Part shown: positions 56,697 to 64,000 of the stretch, one piece after another
Layout: each line of letters begins with the position of its first letter
Numbering within the stretch: position 1 is the first letter of the stretch
Assembly: GCF_000317575.1 (NCBI RefSeq)
Contig: NC_019748.1
Coordinates: 4,422,501-4,486,500, forward strand
Length of the DNA: 64,000 bases
Source: Stanieria cyanosphaera PCC 7437
GTDB lineage: Bacteria > Cyanobacteriota > Cyanobacteriia > Cyanobacteriales > Xenococcaceae
Reading direction: 5' to 3'
Program-made: the position numbers and the translations under genes
Notes under the pieces: generated by a model
What the model was told of the DNA's origin: nothing
The model's input: the letters and a program-made list of their open reading frames with translations, nothing else
Databases searched by the model: none

Positions 56697-58190
56697 ATGA
56701 AAGCGATCATGGTGGTAGGAACAACCTCTCATGCAGGAAAATCATTCCTAACTGCTGCTTTGTGTCGTATTTTAGTAAGACAAGGTTGGCGAGTAGCTCC
56801 TTTTAAAGGACAAAATATGGCTTTAAATGCCTATGTCACGCCAACAGGAGGAGAAATTGGCTACGCACAAGCAGTACAGGCATGGGCTGCGGGAGTAATT
56901 CCCCGAATAGAAATGAATCCGATTTTGCTTAAACCACAGGGTAATATGACTTCTCAAGTCATTATTAAGGGCAATGCGGTAGGAGTTGTTAAAGCAACAG
57001 AATATTATGAAAAGTATTTTGATCTGGGGTGGGAGGTAATACAAGAGTCTCTTTATCGCTTATCAATTGAGTTTGATTTATTAGTTTGTGAAGGGGCAGG
57101 TAGTCCCGCAGAAATTAATCTCAAACATCGGGATTTGACTAATATGCGGATCGCTAAACATTTAAATGCTTCAACTATCTTAGTTGTCGATATTGAAAGA
57201 GGCGGAGCTTTTGCTCATGTAGTTGGTACGTTAGAATTACTTGAGCCTGAAGAAAGAGCCTTAGTTAAGGGAGTTGTAATTAATAAATTTAGAGGTAATA
57301 AAGAATTATTAACTTCAGGAATTGAATGGTTACAACAACGTACTGGTGTTCCTGTTTTAGGGGTCATTCCTTGGCATGATCAGATTTTTCCTGCGGAAGA
57401 TTCGCTTGATTTATTAGAGCGAAGAATTCATCAACTAAATCGAGAACTTAATATCCATGTCATTCGCTTACCAAGAATTGCCAACTTTACTGATTTTGAT
57501 CCTCTAGAATCCGAACCTACAGTTAGTATTAAATATATTGGTTTAAAAGATTCTCTGGGACATCCTGATGCGGTGATTATTCCGGGTTCTAAAACTACAA
57601 TTGCCGATCTACTGGCTATGAAAAAAAGTGGCATGGCTGAACAAATTCAAGAGTATGCAGCAGCAGGAGGAACTGTTTTAGGCATTTGTGGTGGTTATCA
57701 AATTTTGGGAGAAAGAATTATTGACACTGAAGGATTAGAAGGAGAAAGTGGAGAATTTCAAGGATTAGGTTTGCTTCCAGTTCATACTGTAGTTACAGCT
57801 AATAAAATTGCTCGTCAAAGACAAGTTATTTCTAAATTTCCCCAAGCAGGGTTACCAGTTGATGGTTACGAAATACATCAGGGACGTACTCGTTTACTCA
57901 ATTATAAAAATAGAGATTTGACTAGTGAATATCGTCCTGTTTTTGATGATACTGGATTAGGATTGGTTGATCGCAGTTTATCAGTTTGGGGTTGTTATCT
58001 TCATGGTATTTTTGACAATGGCCCTTGGCGACGTTCTTGGTTAAATCATCTTCGTAAACAGAGGGGAATGGCTTCTTTACCTACTGGGATTTCTAACTAT
58101 CGAGAACAACGAGAAGCAGTTTTAAATGATCTGACTAATTTGGTGGAAGCTAATATTAATTTAAAACCAATTTTGCCTAGTCATTATTAG
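56697..58190 (+). CDS. cobQ: cobyric acid synthase (glutamine-hydrolysing)
   Basis: A 497-residue enzyme that amidates four carboxylates of adenosyl-cobyrinate diamide in cobalamin synthesis. The N-terminal P-loop is GTTSHAGKSFL (8-18), followed by PFKGQNMALNA and CEGAGSPAEINL. The C-terminal amidotransferase domain has PGSKTTIADL and the catalytic Cys in GICGGYQILGE. The cobalt-type transporter cbiMQO is about 6 kb away. The shortened ferredoxin follows after seven bases. Confidence 0.96.
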   Translation: MKAIMVVGTTSHAGKSFLTAALCRILVRQGWRVAPFKGQNMALNAYVTPTGGEIGYAQAVQAWAAGVIPRIEMNPILLKPQGNMTSQVIIKGNAVGVVKATEYYEKYFDLGWEVIQESLYRLSIEFDLLVCEGAGSPAEINLKHRDLTNMRIAKHLNASTILVVDIERGGAFAHVVGTLELLEPEERALVKGVVINKFRGNKELLTSGIEWLQQRTGVPVLGVIPWHDQIFPAEDSLDLLERRIHQLNRELNIHVIRLPRIANFTDFDPLESEPTVSIKYIGLKDSLGHPDAVIIPGSKTTIADLLAMKKSGMAEQIQEYAAAGGTVLGICGGYQILGERIIDTEGLEGESGEFQGLGLLPVHTVVTANKIARQRQVISKFPQAGLPVDGYEIHQGRTRLLNYKNRDLTSEYRPVFDDTGLGLVDRSLSVWGCYLHGIFDNGPWRRSWLNHLRKQRGMASLPTGISNYREQREAVLNDLTNLVEANINLKPILPSHY

Positions 58191-58197
58191 GAGAAAT

Positions 58198-58437
58198 ATG
58201 ACTGTCACAATTCGCTTTTTACCTGATAATATTACCGTGAAAGCAGAAACTGGAGAACCAATATTACAGGTGGCGGAACGGGCTGGAGTGTTTATTCCTA
58301 CTGGTTGCTTAATGGGTTCTTGTCATGCCTGTGAAGTTGAATTAAATGATGGTACTGCTATTTGTGCTTGTATTAGTTCGGTTCCTATTGGCACTAAAGA
58401 ACTCACTATTAATTTATATTCTGATCCTTTATGGTAA
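58198..58437 (+). CDS. short 2Fe-2S ferredoxin-like protein
   Basis: A 79-residue protein with a beta-grasp plant-type ferredoxin start (TVTIRFLPDNITVKAETGEP) and the GC-x4-C-x2-C cluster loop (C37, C42, C45). The fourth ligand, normally about 30 residues later, must be C57 or C59 (AICACISSVP), so the intervening loop is missing some 15 residues. It may still bind a cluster. It lies seven bases after cobQ, so they are translated from the same message, suggesting a redox role linked to corrinoid or another process. Partner unknown. Confidence 0.8.
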   Translation: MTVTIRFLPDNITVKAETGEPILQVAERAGVFIPTGCLMGSCHACEVELNDGTAICACISSVPIGTKELTINLYSDPLW

Positions 58438-58759
58438 TTTAATTGTTTGTTAAAACCTGAACTTGGTTTTAAGCTGGAGCGAGTCGAAGGTACTCTGTTA
58501 TATAGCTGATCAGGGCGGAGATTAAAATTCTGCCCACAGTCTTTTTAAATTTGCCTTTTGAAAAATGCGATTCAATTCAGGAGACGCAAATCAATTATTA
58601 ACAAAACCCAGAGGTTTACTGTAATCTTAAACAGTGAAAAATGCTTATAGCAATCTGGCTTTGATCCTACTATCTAAACGCTACCAAATAAATGATTAGA
58701 ATTTTGTTGAAGGCTACTAGAATGTTATTCTACGAGTTAAAGACAATTATCTAGATAGA
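58438..58759. other. intergenic spacer
   Basis: About 320 bases between the ferredoxin-like gene and the Hsp70-like gene. A gtcgaaggtactc phrase at 58485-58497 recurs near 49059. No RNA, ORF or terminator with a clear T-run was found. Confidence 0.45.
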
Positions 58760-60376
58760 ATGAGCGTTACTTCTATTGAGAACAATGCTTACGCAATTGA
58801 TTTTGGTACTAGCAATACAGTTGTTGCTCGTTGGAATTCGGCAATTGGTGCAGCAGAGACAGTAAAATTATCTGGATTATCGCAATTATTAGCCAATAAT
58901 CCTCCTTTAATCCCTAGTTTGGTTTATGTTAAAGATGCTAGTCGAGGTAAAGTAATTTTAGGACAAGCAGTACGCGATCGCGGTTTAGACCAAACCAATG
59001 ATGCTCGTTTTTTCCGTAGCTTTAAACGAGGTATTGGTACTGAAATTCAAGGTTTTTTACCCGAATTAGACGAACAATTAGTTACTTTTGAACAAGTAGG
59101 GGAATGGTTTCTCAAACAGTTAATTGCACAACTGCAAGACGATTGTCAAGCTAATCTACAATCTTTAGTTTTAACTGTACCAGTTGATAGTTTTGAAGCC
59201 TATCGCCTTTGGCTAACCGACATTTGCCACTCTCTTAGTGTCGAACAAATCAGAATTTTAGATGAACCTACCGCAGCAGCTTTGGGTTATGGTGCAGCCG
59301 AACAAGAATTAATTTTAGTAGTTGATTTTGGTGGCGGAACAGTTGATTTATCTCTAGTTCAATTGTCACGCCAAAGTCAAGCAACTCAAGGTTTTATTCT
59401 CAAATGGGGTCAAAAATTCCTTGGCGAAAGTTCTTCTCAAAAAAAGGCTACTGCACGGGTATTGGCTAAAGCTGGTCAAAATTTAGGCGGAACGGATATT
59501 GATCATTGGTTGGTAGATTATTTTGCAGCTACACAAGGTTTAACCAAATCTTCCTTAACTACCCGTTTGGCAGAAAAGTTAAAAATTCAGCTTTCGACTC
59601 AACAGGAAGCTAGTGAAGTTTATTTTAATGATGAAACTCTCGAAAGTTATCAATTAAATTTAGACCGTTCTGGTTTAGAAAAAATTCTTCAACAACAACA
59701 ATTTTTTGCTCAACTTGATGAGTTAATGACTCAGGTATTACAACAAGCAAGGCGAAACGGCATTGAAAAAACAGACATTAACGCTGTTTTATTGGTAGGT
59801 GGTACAGTACAAATGCCAGCAGTGCAAAACTGGATCAAACAATATTTTGATCAAGACAAAATTAGTTGCGATCGCCCTTTTGAAGCGATTGCCACTGGCG
59901 CATTAGCAATTGCTCAGGGTATTCAAGTTCAAGACTTTCTCTATCACAGTTATGGCATTCGTTACTGGAATCGGAAACAAAATTGTCATAGTTGGCATCC
60001 AATTATTCAAGCCGGACAACCTTATCCAATGGCACAACCTGTAGAATTGGTTTTGGGAGCTTCGGTAGAAAATCAACCGAGTATCGAATTGATTATTGGT
60101 GAAATGGGTGTCAACAATGTAGGTTTAGAAGTTTATTTTGATGGCGATCGCTTGATAACCAGAAGTAATAACGACCAAACCATGACGGTGAAACCACTGA
60201 ATGACAAAGCAGGCGCAAGAACAATTGCTCGATTAGAACCCTTAGGTAATCCTGGGAGCGATCGAGTTAAAATATCTTTTTGGGTTGACCAAGAGCGTTA
60301 TCTACGACTTTCGGTGGAAGATTTACTGACTCAAACCATGTTATTAAATAATCAGATTGTCGCAGAATTAACTTAA
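58760..60376 (+). CDS. Hsp70 family protein (atypical, short)
   Basis: A 538-residue DnaK-like protein. ATPase motifs: AIDFGTSNTVVARWN (phosphate 1), ILDEPTAAALGYG, VVDFGGGTVDLSLVQ (phosphate 2) and LLVGGTVQMPAVQNW (adenosine). The C-terminal portion, about 150 residues, is beta-rich and lacks the helical lid and the EEVD-like tail of a full DnaK. It is thus a nucleotide-binding domain with a modified substrate part. A specialised chaperone or a regulatory role is possible. No grpE or dnaJ is adjacent. Confidence 0.87.
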   Translation: MSVTSIENNAYAIDFGTSNTVVARWNSAIGAAETVKLSGLSQLLANNPPLIPSLVYVKDASRGKVILGQAVRDRGLDQTNDARFFRSFKRGIGTEIQGFLPELDEQLVTFEQVGEWFLKQLIAQLQDDCQANLQSLVLTVPVDSFEAYRLWLTDICHSLSVEQIRILDEPTAAALGYGAAEQELILVVDFGGGTVDLSLVQLSRQSQATQGFILKWGQKFLGESSSQKKATARVLAKAGQNLGGTDIDHWLVDYFAATQGLTKSSLTTRLAEKLKIQLSTQQEASEVYFNDETLESYQLNLDRSGLEKILQQQQFFAQLDELMTQVLQQARRNGIEKTDINAVLLVGGTVQMPAVQNWIKQYFDQDKISCDRPFEAIATGALAIAQGIQVQDFLYHSYGIRYWNRKQNCHSWHPIIQAGQPYPMAQPVELVLGASVENQPSIELIIGEMGVNNVGLEVYFDGDRLITRSNNDQTMTVKPLNDKAGARTIARLEPLGNPGSDRVKISFWVDQERYLRLSVEDLLTQTMLLNNQIVAELT

Positions 60377-60636
60377 GTATCATTACCGTAGTATATACTT
60401 AAATAGAATTCCTTAAAACTAGGAAATTTCAAGGTAACAATCAAGACTGTTAACCTTTATTTACCAGTTAATTTTGTACTATATTGCCGAGTATTAGTAA
60501 TTATTAGGTATATTAACTCAAAGGAATGTTTTTAAGAAGCATTACTTTGCAAAAAAAGTACCTAGTAACATACATAACTTTTTAAAAACCAACCTATTTA
60601 GATCAAAGAATATACAATACTTGGCGAGGTACGACT

Positions 60637-61434
60637 GTGGAACAAATCAATATTTTAAGTGTTTTAATTGACAATTTTAGTATGGCTGAGTTGTTAGAAA
60701 AACTCAGATATGGAGGTGTAGTTTTTACTCCTAATGTCGACCACATCATCAAATTACAAAAAGACCGAGATTTTTATCGCATTTATAAAACGGCTGATTA
60801 CCGAGTCTGCGATAGTCAATTGTTATTGTATGCTTCTAAATTTCTTGGCACACCCTTAAAAGAAAAAATATCTGGTTCTGACTTATTTCCAGCTTTCTAT
60901 TGGTACTACCGTAATGACGAAAACGTCAAGATCTTTTTATTAGGCGGTGTAACACAAGATGTAGTTGAAGATGCTCATCAAAATATTAACGATAAAGTTG
61001 GGTGCAATATGGTGATTGCTTCTTATTCCCCACCCTTTGGTTTTGAAAAAGACGAAATCGAATGTCAAAAAATTGTTCAGATGATTAATAATTCTGGAGC
61101 AACTGTTCTCGCAGTAGGTTTGGGCGCTCCTAAACAAGAAAAGTGGATTTATAAATACAAAGACCAACTACACAATATCAAACTATTTTTTGCAATTGGT
61201 GCAGCGATTGAGTTTGAAGCTGGTTACCGTCAGCGCGCACCCAAGTGGATGAGTATGGTTGGTTTGGAATGGTTGTTTAGATTAATGTTAGAACCCAAAC
61301 GCCTTTGGAAAAGATATTTAGTAGAAGATTTGGCTTTTTTCGTGCTGATTATGTTACAAAAACTAAATTTACGTCCTCTTAGAAGAATGCGGGGAATGAG
61401 CGCACCTTGGAGCAGAAAATTAGCTGCGAAATAA
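60637..61434 (+). CDS. WecG/TagA/CpsF family glycosyltransferase
   Basis: A 265-residue family 26 glycosyltransferase. The signatures VFTPNVDHIIKLQKDRDFYR (acceptor/catalytic), ADYRVCDSQLLL, ISGSDLFPAF, and VLAVGLGAPKQEKWIYKYKD plus GAAIEFEAGYRQRAPKWMS are all present. Such enzymes transfer N-acetylmannosaminuronate- or similar residues to lipid-linked sugars for exopolysaccharide or cell-wall polymers. The gene ends inside ureF on the opposite strand (15-base overlap). Specific sugar unknown. Confidence 0.92.
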   Translation: MEQINILSVLIDNFSMAELLEKLRYGGVVFTPNVDHIIKLQKDRDFYRIYKTADYRVCDSQLLLYASKFLGTPLKEKISGSDLFPAFYWYYRNDENVKIFLLGGVTQDVVEDAHQNINDKVGCNMVIASYSPPFGFEKDEIECQKIVQMINNSGATVLAVGLGAPKQEKWIYKYKDQLHNIKLFFAIGAAIEFEAGYRQRAPKWMSMVGLEWLFRLMLEPKRLWKRYLVEDLAFFVLIMLQKLNLRPLRRMRGMSAPWSRKLAAK

Positions 61435-62112
61435 ACGAACGTGTTGATGTTGGTGAGTCATACTTGCTAATCCTAGACCAAAACTACAATTACAGAGGTC
61501 ATCATCTGATAAAGAAATAATTGTTGTTGTTGCTTTAACAATGTCTTGATTAAGTTGAAACAATAATTTTTGACCCTTAGTCTGACCGAAAGGAATCACT
61601 CTTACTCCTACACTAATCAAATTTGCCGTCCAACTTTGTAAATAACCGAGTAAAGCATTCTCGGAACTCAACTGCCAGCAAGCAGCACCAATGCCAAAAG
61701 CAACGCAATAGTTACATTGTCTACCGAAAATTTGAACTAATTGTTCGATGGGAAGCAACTTCTTGTCAGTTTGTGGTTGTAATTCCCTTAGTAATCGTAA
61801 AAGAGAAGTTCCCATTTGCCAACTTTGATATCGTAATTCTGAAGATTCTTTAGCAGCACTACTCCAACTATTCCAATCATCAAGAGCCTGAACATCTCCT
61901 ACTTTTAAACTGAAATAGGCTCTCAGCATAATTGCTGCTTCAAGACGGATCGCACCATAATTTAATTCTCTTTTTAACCACAGAGCTAAAGAGTCGGCAG
62001 TAGAAATTGCTCCTTGAGTAATTAAAGATTCTAATCCTTCTGAATAACTATACGCTCCTAAAGGTAAACTAGGACTAGTTAATTGAAGTAAAGATAAAAT
62101 TGTTTCATTCAT
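61420..62112 (-). CDS. ureF: urease accessory protein UreF
   Basis: A 230-residue helical protein of the UreF family: LLQLTSPSLPLGAYSYSEGLE at the start, ITQGAISTADSLALWL, and the FGIGAACWQLS segment. UreF acts with UreG, UreD and UreE to load nickel into urease. It starts at the ATG at 62112, overlapping the end of ureE by eight bases, which suggests translational coupling. ureG is not next to it; in cyanobacteria urease genes are often scattered. Confidence 0.93.
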   Translation of the reverse strand: MNETILSLLQLTSPSLPLGAYSYSEGLESLITQGAISTADSLALWLKRELNYGAIRLEAAIMLRAYFSLKVGDVQALDDWNSWSSAAKESSELRYQSWQMGTSLLRLLRELQPQTDKKLLPIEQLVQIFGRQCNYCVAFGIGAACWQLSSENALLGYLQSWTANLISVGVRVIPFGQTKGQKLLFQLNQDIVKATTTIISLSDDDLCNCSFGLGLASMTHQHQHVRLFRS

Positions 62113-62551
62113 AATTGTGAATATGACCATAAGCCCCTATTTCTGGCTGAAAGGGAGCTATTTCTTCAATAACTTCTAAACCTAATTGAATTAATAAAGA
62201 AGATAAAACTGAATCGGGAGAAATTCTGAGATAGTCAGAAGTAATTTCTAAGGCTACATGACGATTGCCTAAATGATAAGCTGCTTTGATTAAATCTAAA
62301 GTAGTTTTGCCCCGAATAGTCATAACTGGTTCTGGTTTGGCCAAAACTCTTACAATCAGTTCTCCTGTTTCTGAACGCAACAAATTACCATCGTGAAGAA
62401 CTGTTCCTCTAGGTAAATAGATATATATATACTGATTAGGAGTAAGTTCTAATTTTTGTCGCGATCGCTTTCTTTCTTCAGCAGTTAAAGAGATTGTCCA
62501 GGCTGGTTCTATTTTTTCTTCAGTGGAAAAACATTCTGTTAACCTAATCAT
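62105..62551 (-). CDS. ureE: urease accessory protein UreE
   Basis: A 148-residue nickel metallochaperone. The N-terminal domain has LTAEERKRSRQKLELTPNQY and IYLPRGTVLHDGNLLRSETG; the C-terminal metal domain includes AAYHLGNRHVALEI, where the conserved His (HLGNRH) binds nickel. The C-terminal His-rich tail found in some UreE proteins is absent (it ends HIHNYE), so storage capacity is probably small. Coupled to ureF. Confidence 0.93.
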   Translation of the reverse strand: MIRLTECFSTEEKIEPAWTISLTAEERKRSRQKLELTPNQYIYIYLPRGTVLHDGNLLRSETGELIVRVLAKPEPVMTIRGKTTLDLIKAAYHLGNRHVALEITSDYLRISPDSVLSSLLIQLGLEVIEEIAPFQPEIGAYGHIHNYE

Positions 62552-62712
62552 AAAATAAATTTTGACAATAATTAAACAAAAAAATTCAGGATTAAAAAAT
62601 AAAAAAATTAATAATTTTTAGTCAAGTTTAATATTTTCAAGAGAATAATATGGCTGAATTTTATTAAATGAGGGATACTAAAATTAACGGTGTGATTGAG
62701 AGGAATAGTGCG

Positions 62713-62865
62713 ATGTGGGAAAGATTATTATTAGCTATTGCAGTAACTTTTTGTTTGTGTTTTTTGGTTCAATTAAGCGGAAATTCAGCAAAACCAACAT
62801 TTTTTAGAACAAATTTTCGCCAAACTTCAAGTTTCATTTTTAGCATTCCGGTTTTCTCTCGATAA
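62713..62865 (+). CDS. small hypothetical membrane protein
   Basis: A 50-residue ORF starting MWERLLLAIAVTFCLCFLVQ, a single hydrophobic segment, then a short polar tail. An upstream in-frame ATG at 62668 would add 15 residues. It is divergent from ureE. Not recognised and not well supported; kept as a candidate because the hydrophobic segment is clean. Confidence 0.35.
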   Translation: MWERLLLAIAVTFCLCFLVQLSGNSAKPTFFRTNFRQTSSFIFSIPVFSR

Positions 62866-63140
62866 CAATAAATTTTGACAAAAGATGGTTTTAAAACTAA
62901 TCAGATTTAGTACAAATTTATTTAAAGAGTGTTATTGCTGAATTGAGAATATTACTTCAACAAATTTTAAAAGACAATCTTTGTGTTTAATTATAGTCTT
63001 GGATCTGTGTTCTGCCTCGGTATTGATACCAAAGGGTAAAGAGATCAAGACTTTTTTTTATCGTTTATCACATGAATAAAATAGAGTCAAAACTATGGTT
63101 TGTGTTGATTTATAAATCAATTTATCAATTACCAAAACTA
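62866..63140. other. intergenic spacer
   Basis: About 275 bases between the small ORF and the convergent end of the repeat-protein gene. AT-rich; no ORF or hairpin with a clear T-run on either strand. Confidence 0.45.
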
Positions 63141-64000
63141 TTAAAATGGCATTTGAACTCCCATTTTAGGAGTAATATTGCCGTTAGCATCTAAATCGGC
63201 ACTCACGCCAATTGAACCAATCCCCATTTTTGTTTTCCAAGAAGCAGTTCCTCCCAAAAGATTAGTATCATCATCGATTTTGGCACTCACACCAACTAAA
63301 CCAACTCCAGTATCTATCGTTAGTTCTACACTACCTTGAGTAAAATTAGCTTGTTCGTCAAAATTACCATTCAAACCAACCGAACCTAAAAATAATTTAG
63401 TTTTCCAAGAAGCATTTCCTCCGGTAAAGCTCGTCTCATCATCAAAATTGCCACTTATTCCGATTGAACCAAAGGAAGTTTCGGTATTCCAAAAAGCATT
63501 GGTACTGATAAAATTAGCTTGTTCGTCAAACTTGCTACTAACTCCGACTGAACCAAGGGAAGTTTTAGCTTGCCAAGAGGCATTACCACCAGTAAATTGC
63601 GTCTCATTATTAAAATTGCCGTTAATTCCAATTAAACCAAGGGTGGTTTTAGCTTGCCAAGAGGCATTACCGCCAGTAAATTGCGTCTCATTATTAAAAT
63701 TGCCGTTAATTCCAATTGAACCAAGAGAGGTTTTAGCTTGCCAAGAAGCATTACCGCCTGTAAATTGCGCTTGAGCATTAAGATTGGCATTGATATTTAA
63801 AGAACCAAATTCAGTTGCTGTCTGCAAAAAGGCTTTCCCACCAGTAAAAGTAGCTTCTTTGTTAAAATTGCCGTTAATTCCAATTGAACCGAAAACAGTT
63901 TGTTGTTTCCAACCCGTATTTCCTGCCGTAAAACTGGCTTCTTCAGGAATAATCAGAGTTTTATCTACTCTAAGAGGTGTAAAGTTGGTAGCGGTTGGTG
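63141..64000 (-). CDS. 28-residue tandem-repeat protein, partial
   Basis: The C-terminal 285 or so residues of a larger protein; the frame is open to the right edge, so the start is outside. From about 63910 down to the stop it consists of consecutive 28-residue units of the form GSIGINGNFNNETQFTGGNASWQAKTSL, with at least nine units, the last ones more diverged. Alternating polar and hydrophobic residues suggest two beta-strands per unit, and the chain ends in MGVQMPF, with a terminal Phe as in outer-membrane barrels. A beta-solenoid is the alternative. No known family recognised. Confidence 0.7.
   Translation of the reverse strand, partial: PTATNFTPLRVDKTLIIPEEASFTAGNTGWKQQTVFGSIGINGNFNKEATFTGGKAFLQTATEFGSLNINANLNAQAQFTGGNASWQAKTSLGSIGINGNFNNETQFTGGNASWQAKTTLGLIGINGNFNNETQFTGGNASWQAKTSLGSVGVSSKFDEQANFISTNAFWNTETSFGSIGISGNFDDETSFTGGNASWKTKLFLGSVGLNGNFDEQANFTQGSVELTIDTGVGLVGVSAKIDDDTNLLGGTASWKTKMGIGSIGVSADLDANGNITPKMGVQMPF
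63560..63910. repeat. 84-bp tandem DNA repeats within the repeat-protein gene
   Basis: Successive copies share ttgccgttaattccaatt and ttttagcttgccaagagg at an 84-base period. The copies around 63592-63675 and 63676-63759 are almost identical, so they duplicated recently; those toward 63141 are more diverged. Confidence 0.85.

Noticed and set aside
63448-63774. A 108-codon ORF on the plus strand opposite the repeat-protein gene
   Set aside because: It is the antisense of the 84-bp tandem repeats; its repeated sequence follows from the minus-strand repeat and has no independent support.
63560-63910. Regular 84-base repeats that might be read as a CRISPR array
   Set aside because: The units are contiguous and coding, without unique spacers between short repeats.

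Overview
The window is a piece of a cyanobacterial chromosome. It encodes phycobilisome and photosystem II factors (NblA, Psb28), a squalene-hopene cyclase, a DpsA-type mini-ferritin, a CruA/CruP-type lycopene cyclase and a principal sigma factor of cyanobacterial type. It is AT-rich and carries many HIP1 octamers (GCGATCGC, for example at 292-299). Gene content resembles unicellular or pleurocapsalean cyanobacteria of low GC content; that placement is inference. No phage, transposase, CRISPR array or rRNA operon is visible, so this is mostly housekeeping chromosome with several uncharacterised lineage-specific genes.

Layout. 1-9.1 kb: partial pterin synthase (QueD/PTPS), J-domain protein, CocE-type hydrolase, isoaspartyl peptidase, a DUF2256 mini-protein, CruA-like cyclase, small zinc-ribbon and hypothetical genes, and a flippase-like membrane protein. 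9.3-15.3 kb: DUF697 GTPase, initiator tRNA-Met, a repetitive acidic lipoprotein with a clear terminator, MBL-fold hydrolase, single-domain response regulator, a 2Fe-2S protein, and DpsA. 15.3-25.9 kb: repeat-rich spacer, squalene-hopene cyclase, LysM-M23 peptidase, trmL-gshA, speB, a thioredoxin-like protein, pyrH-frr (overlapping) and rpiA. 26-31.8 kb: RRM protein, nblA, universal stress protein, psb28, moaB-like gene, ACT-malic enzyme and a VanY-type carboxypeptidase. 31.8-34.8 kb: four consecutive uncharacterised genes that look like diverged relatives. 35-43.2 kb: DUF1232, gcvH-gcvP, acyl-CoA dehydrogenase-like protein, AI-2E-type permease and pyrG. 43.4-48.2 kb: mtnB, DCC-family protein, DUF4359 and other hypotheticals, DUF4112. 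48.2-52.8 kb: a minus-strand metal-uptake cluster (lipoprotein, CbiL/NikL-like protein, CbiM, CbiQ, CbiO, then an SDR). 53-64 kb: sigA with a small upstream ORF, Ca2+/Na+-type antiporter, cobQ plus a shortened ferredoxin, Hsp70-like protein, WecG-type glycosyltransferase, ureE-ureF, and at the edge a partial gene built of 28-residue repeats.

How the parts relate. A cobalt/nickel theme links CbiMQO with its two exported partners, CobQ (cobalamin synthesis) and UreE/UreF (nickel insertion into urease). A stress and starvation theme links NblA, the universal stress protein, DpsA and GshA. Points most worth a second look are the four-gene family at 31.8-34.8 kb, the His/Cys-containing lipoprotein and predicted N-terminal-His protein upstream of cbiM, the shortened 2Fe-2S protein after cobQ, the 28-residue repeat protein at the right edge, and a dispersed palindromic repeat family with two near-identical 46-bp copies almost 40 kb apart.
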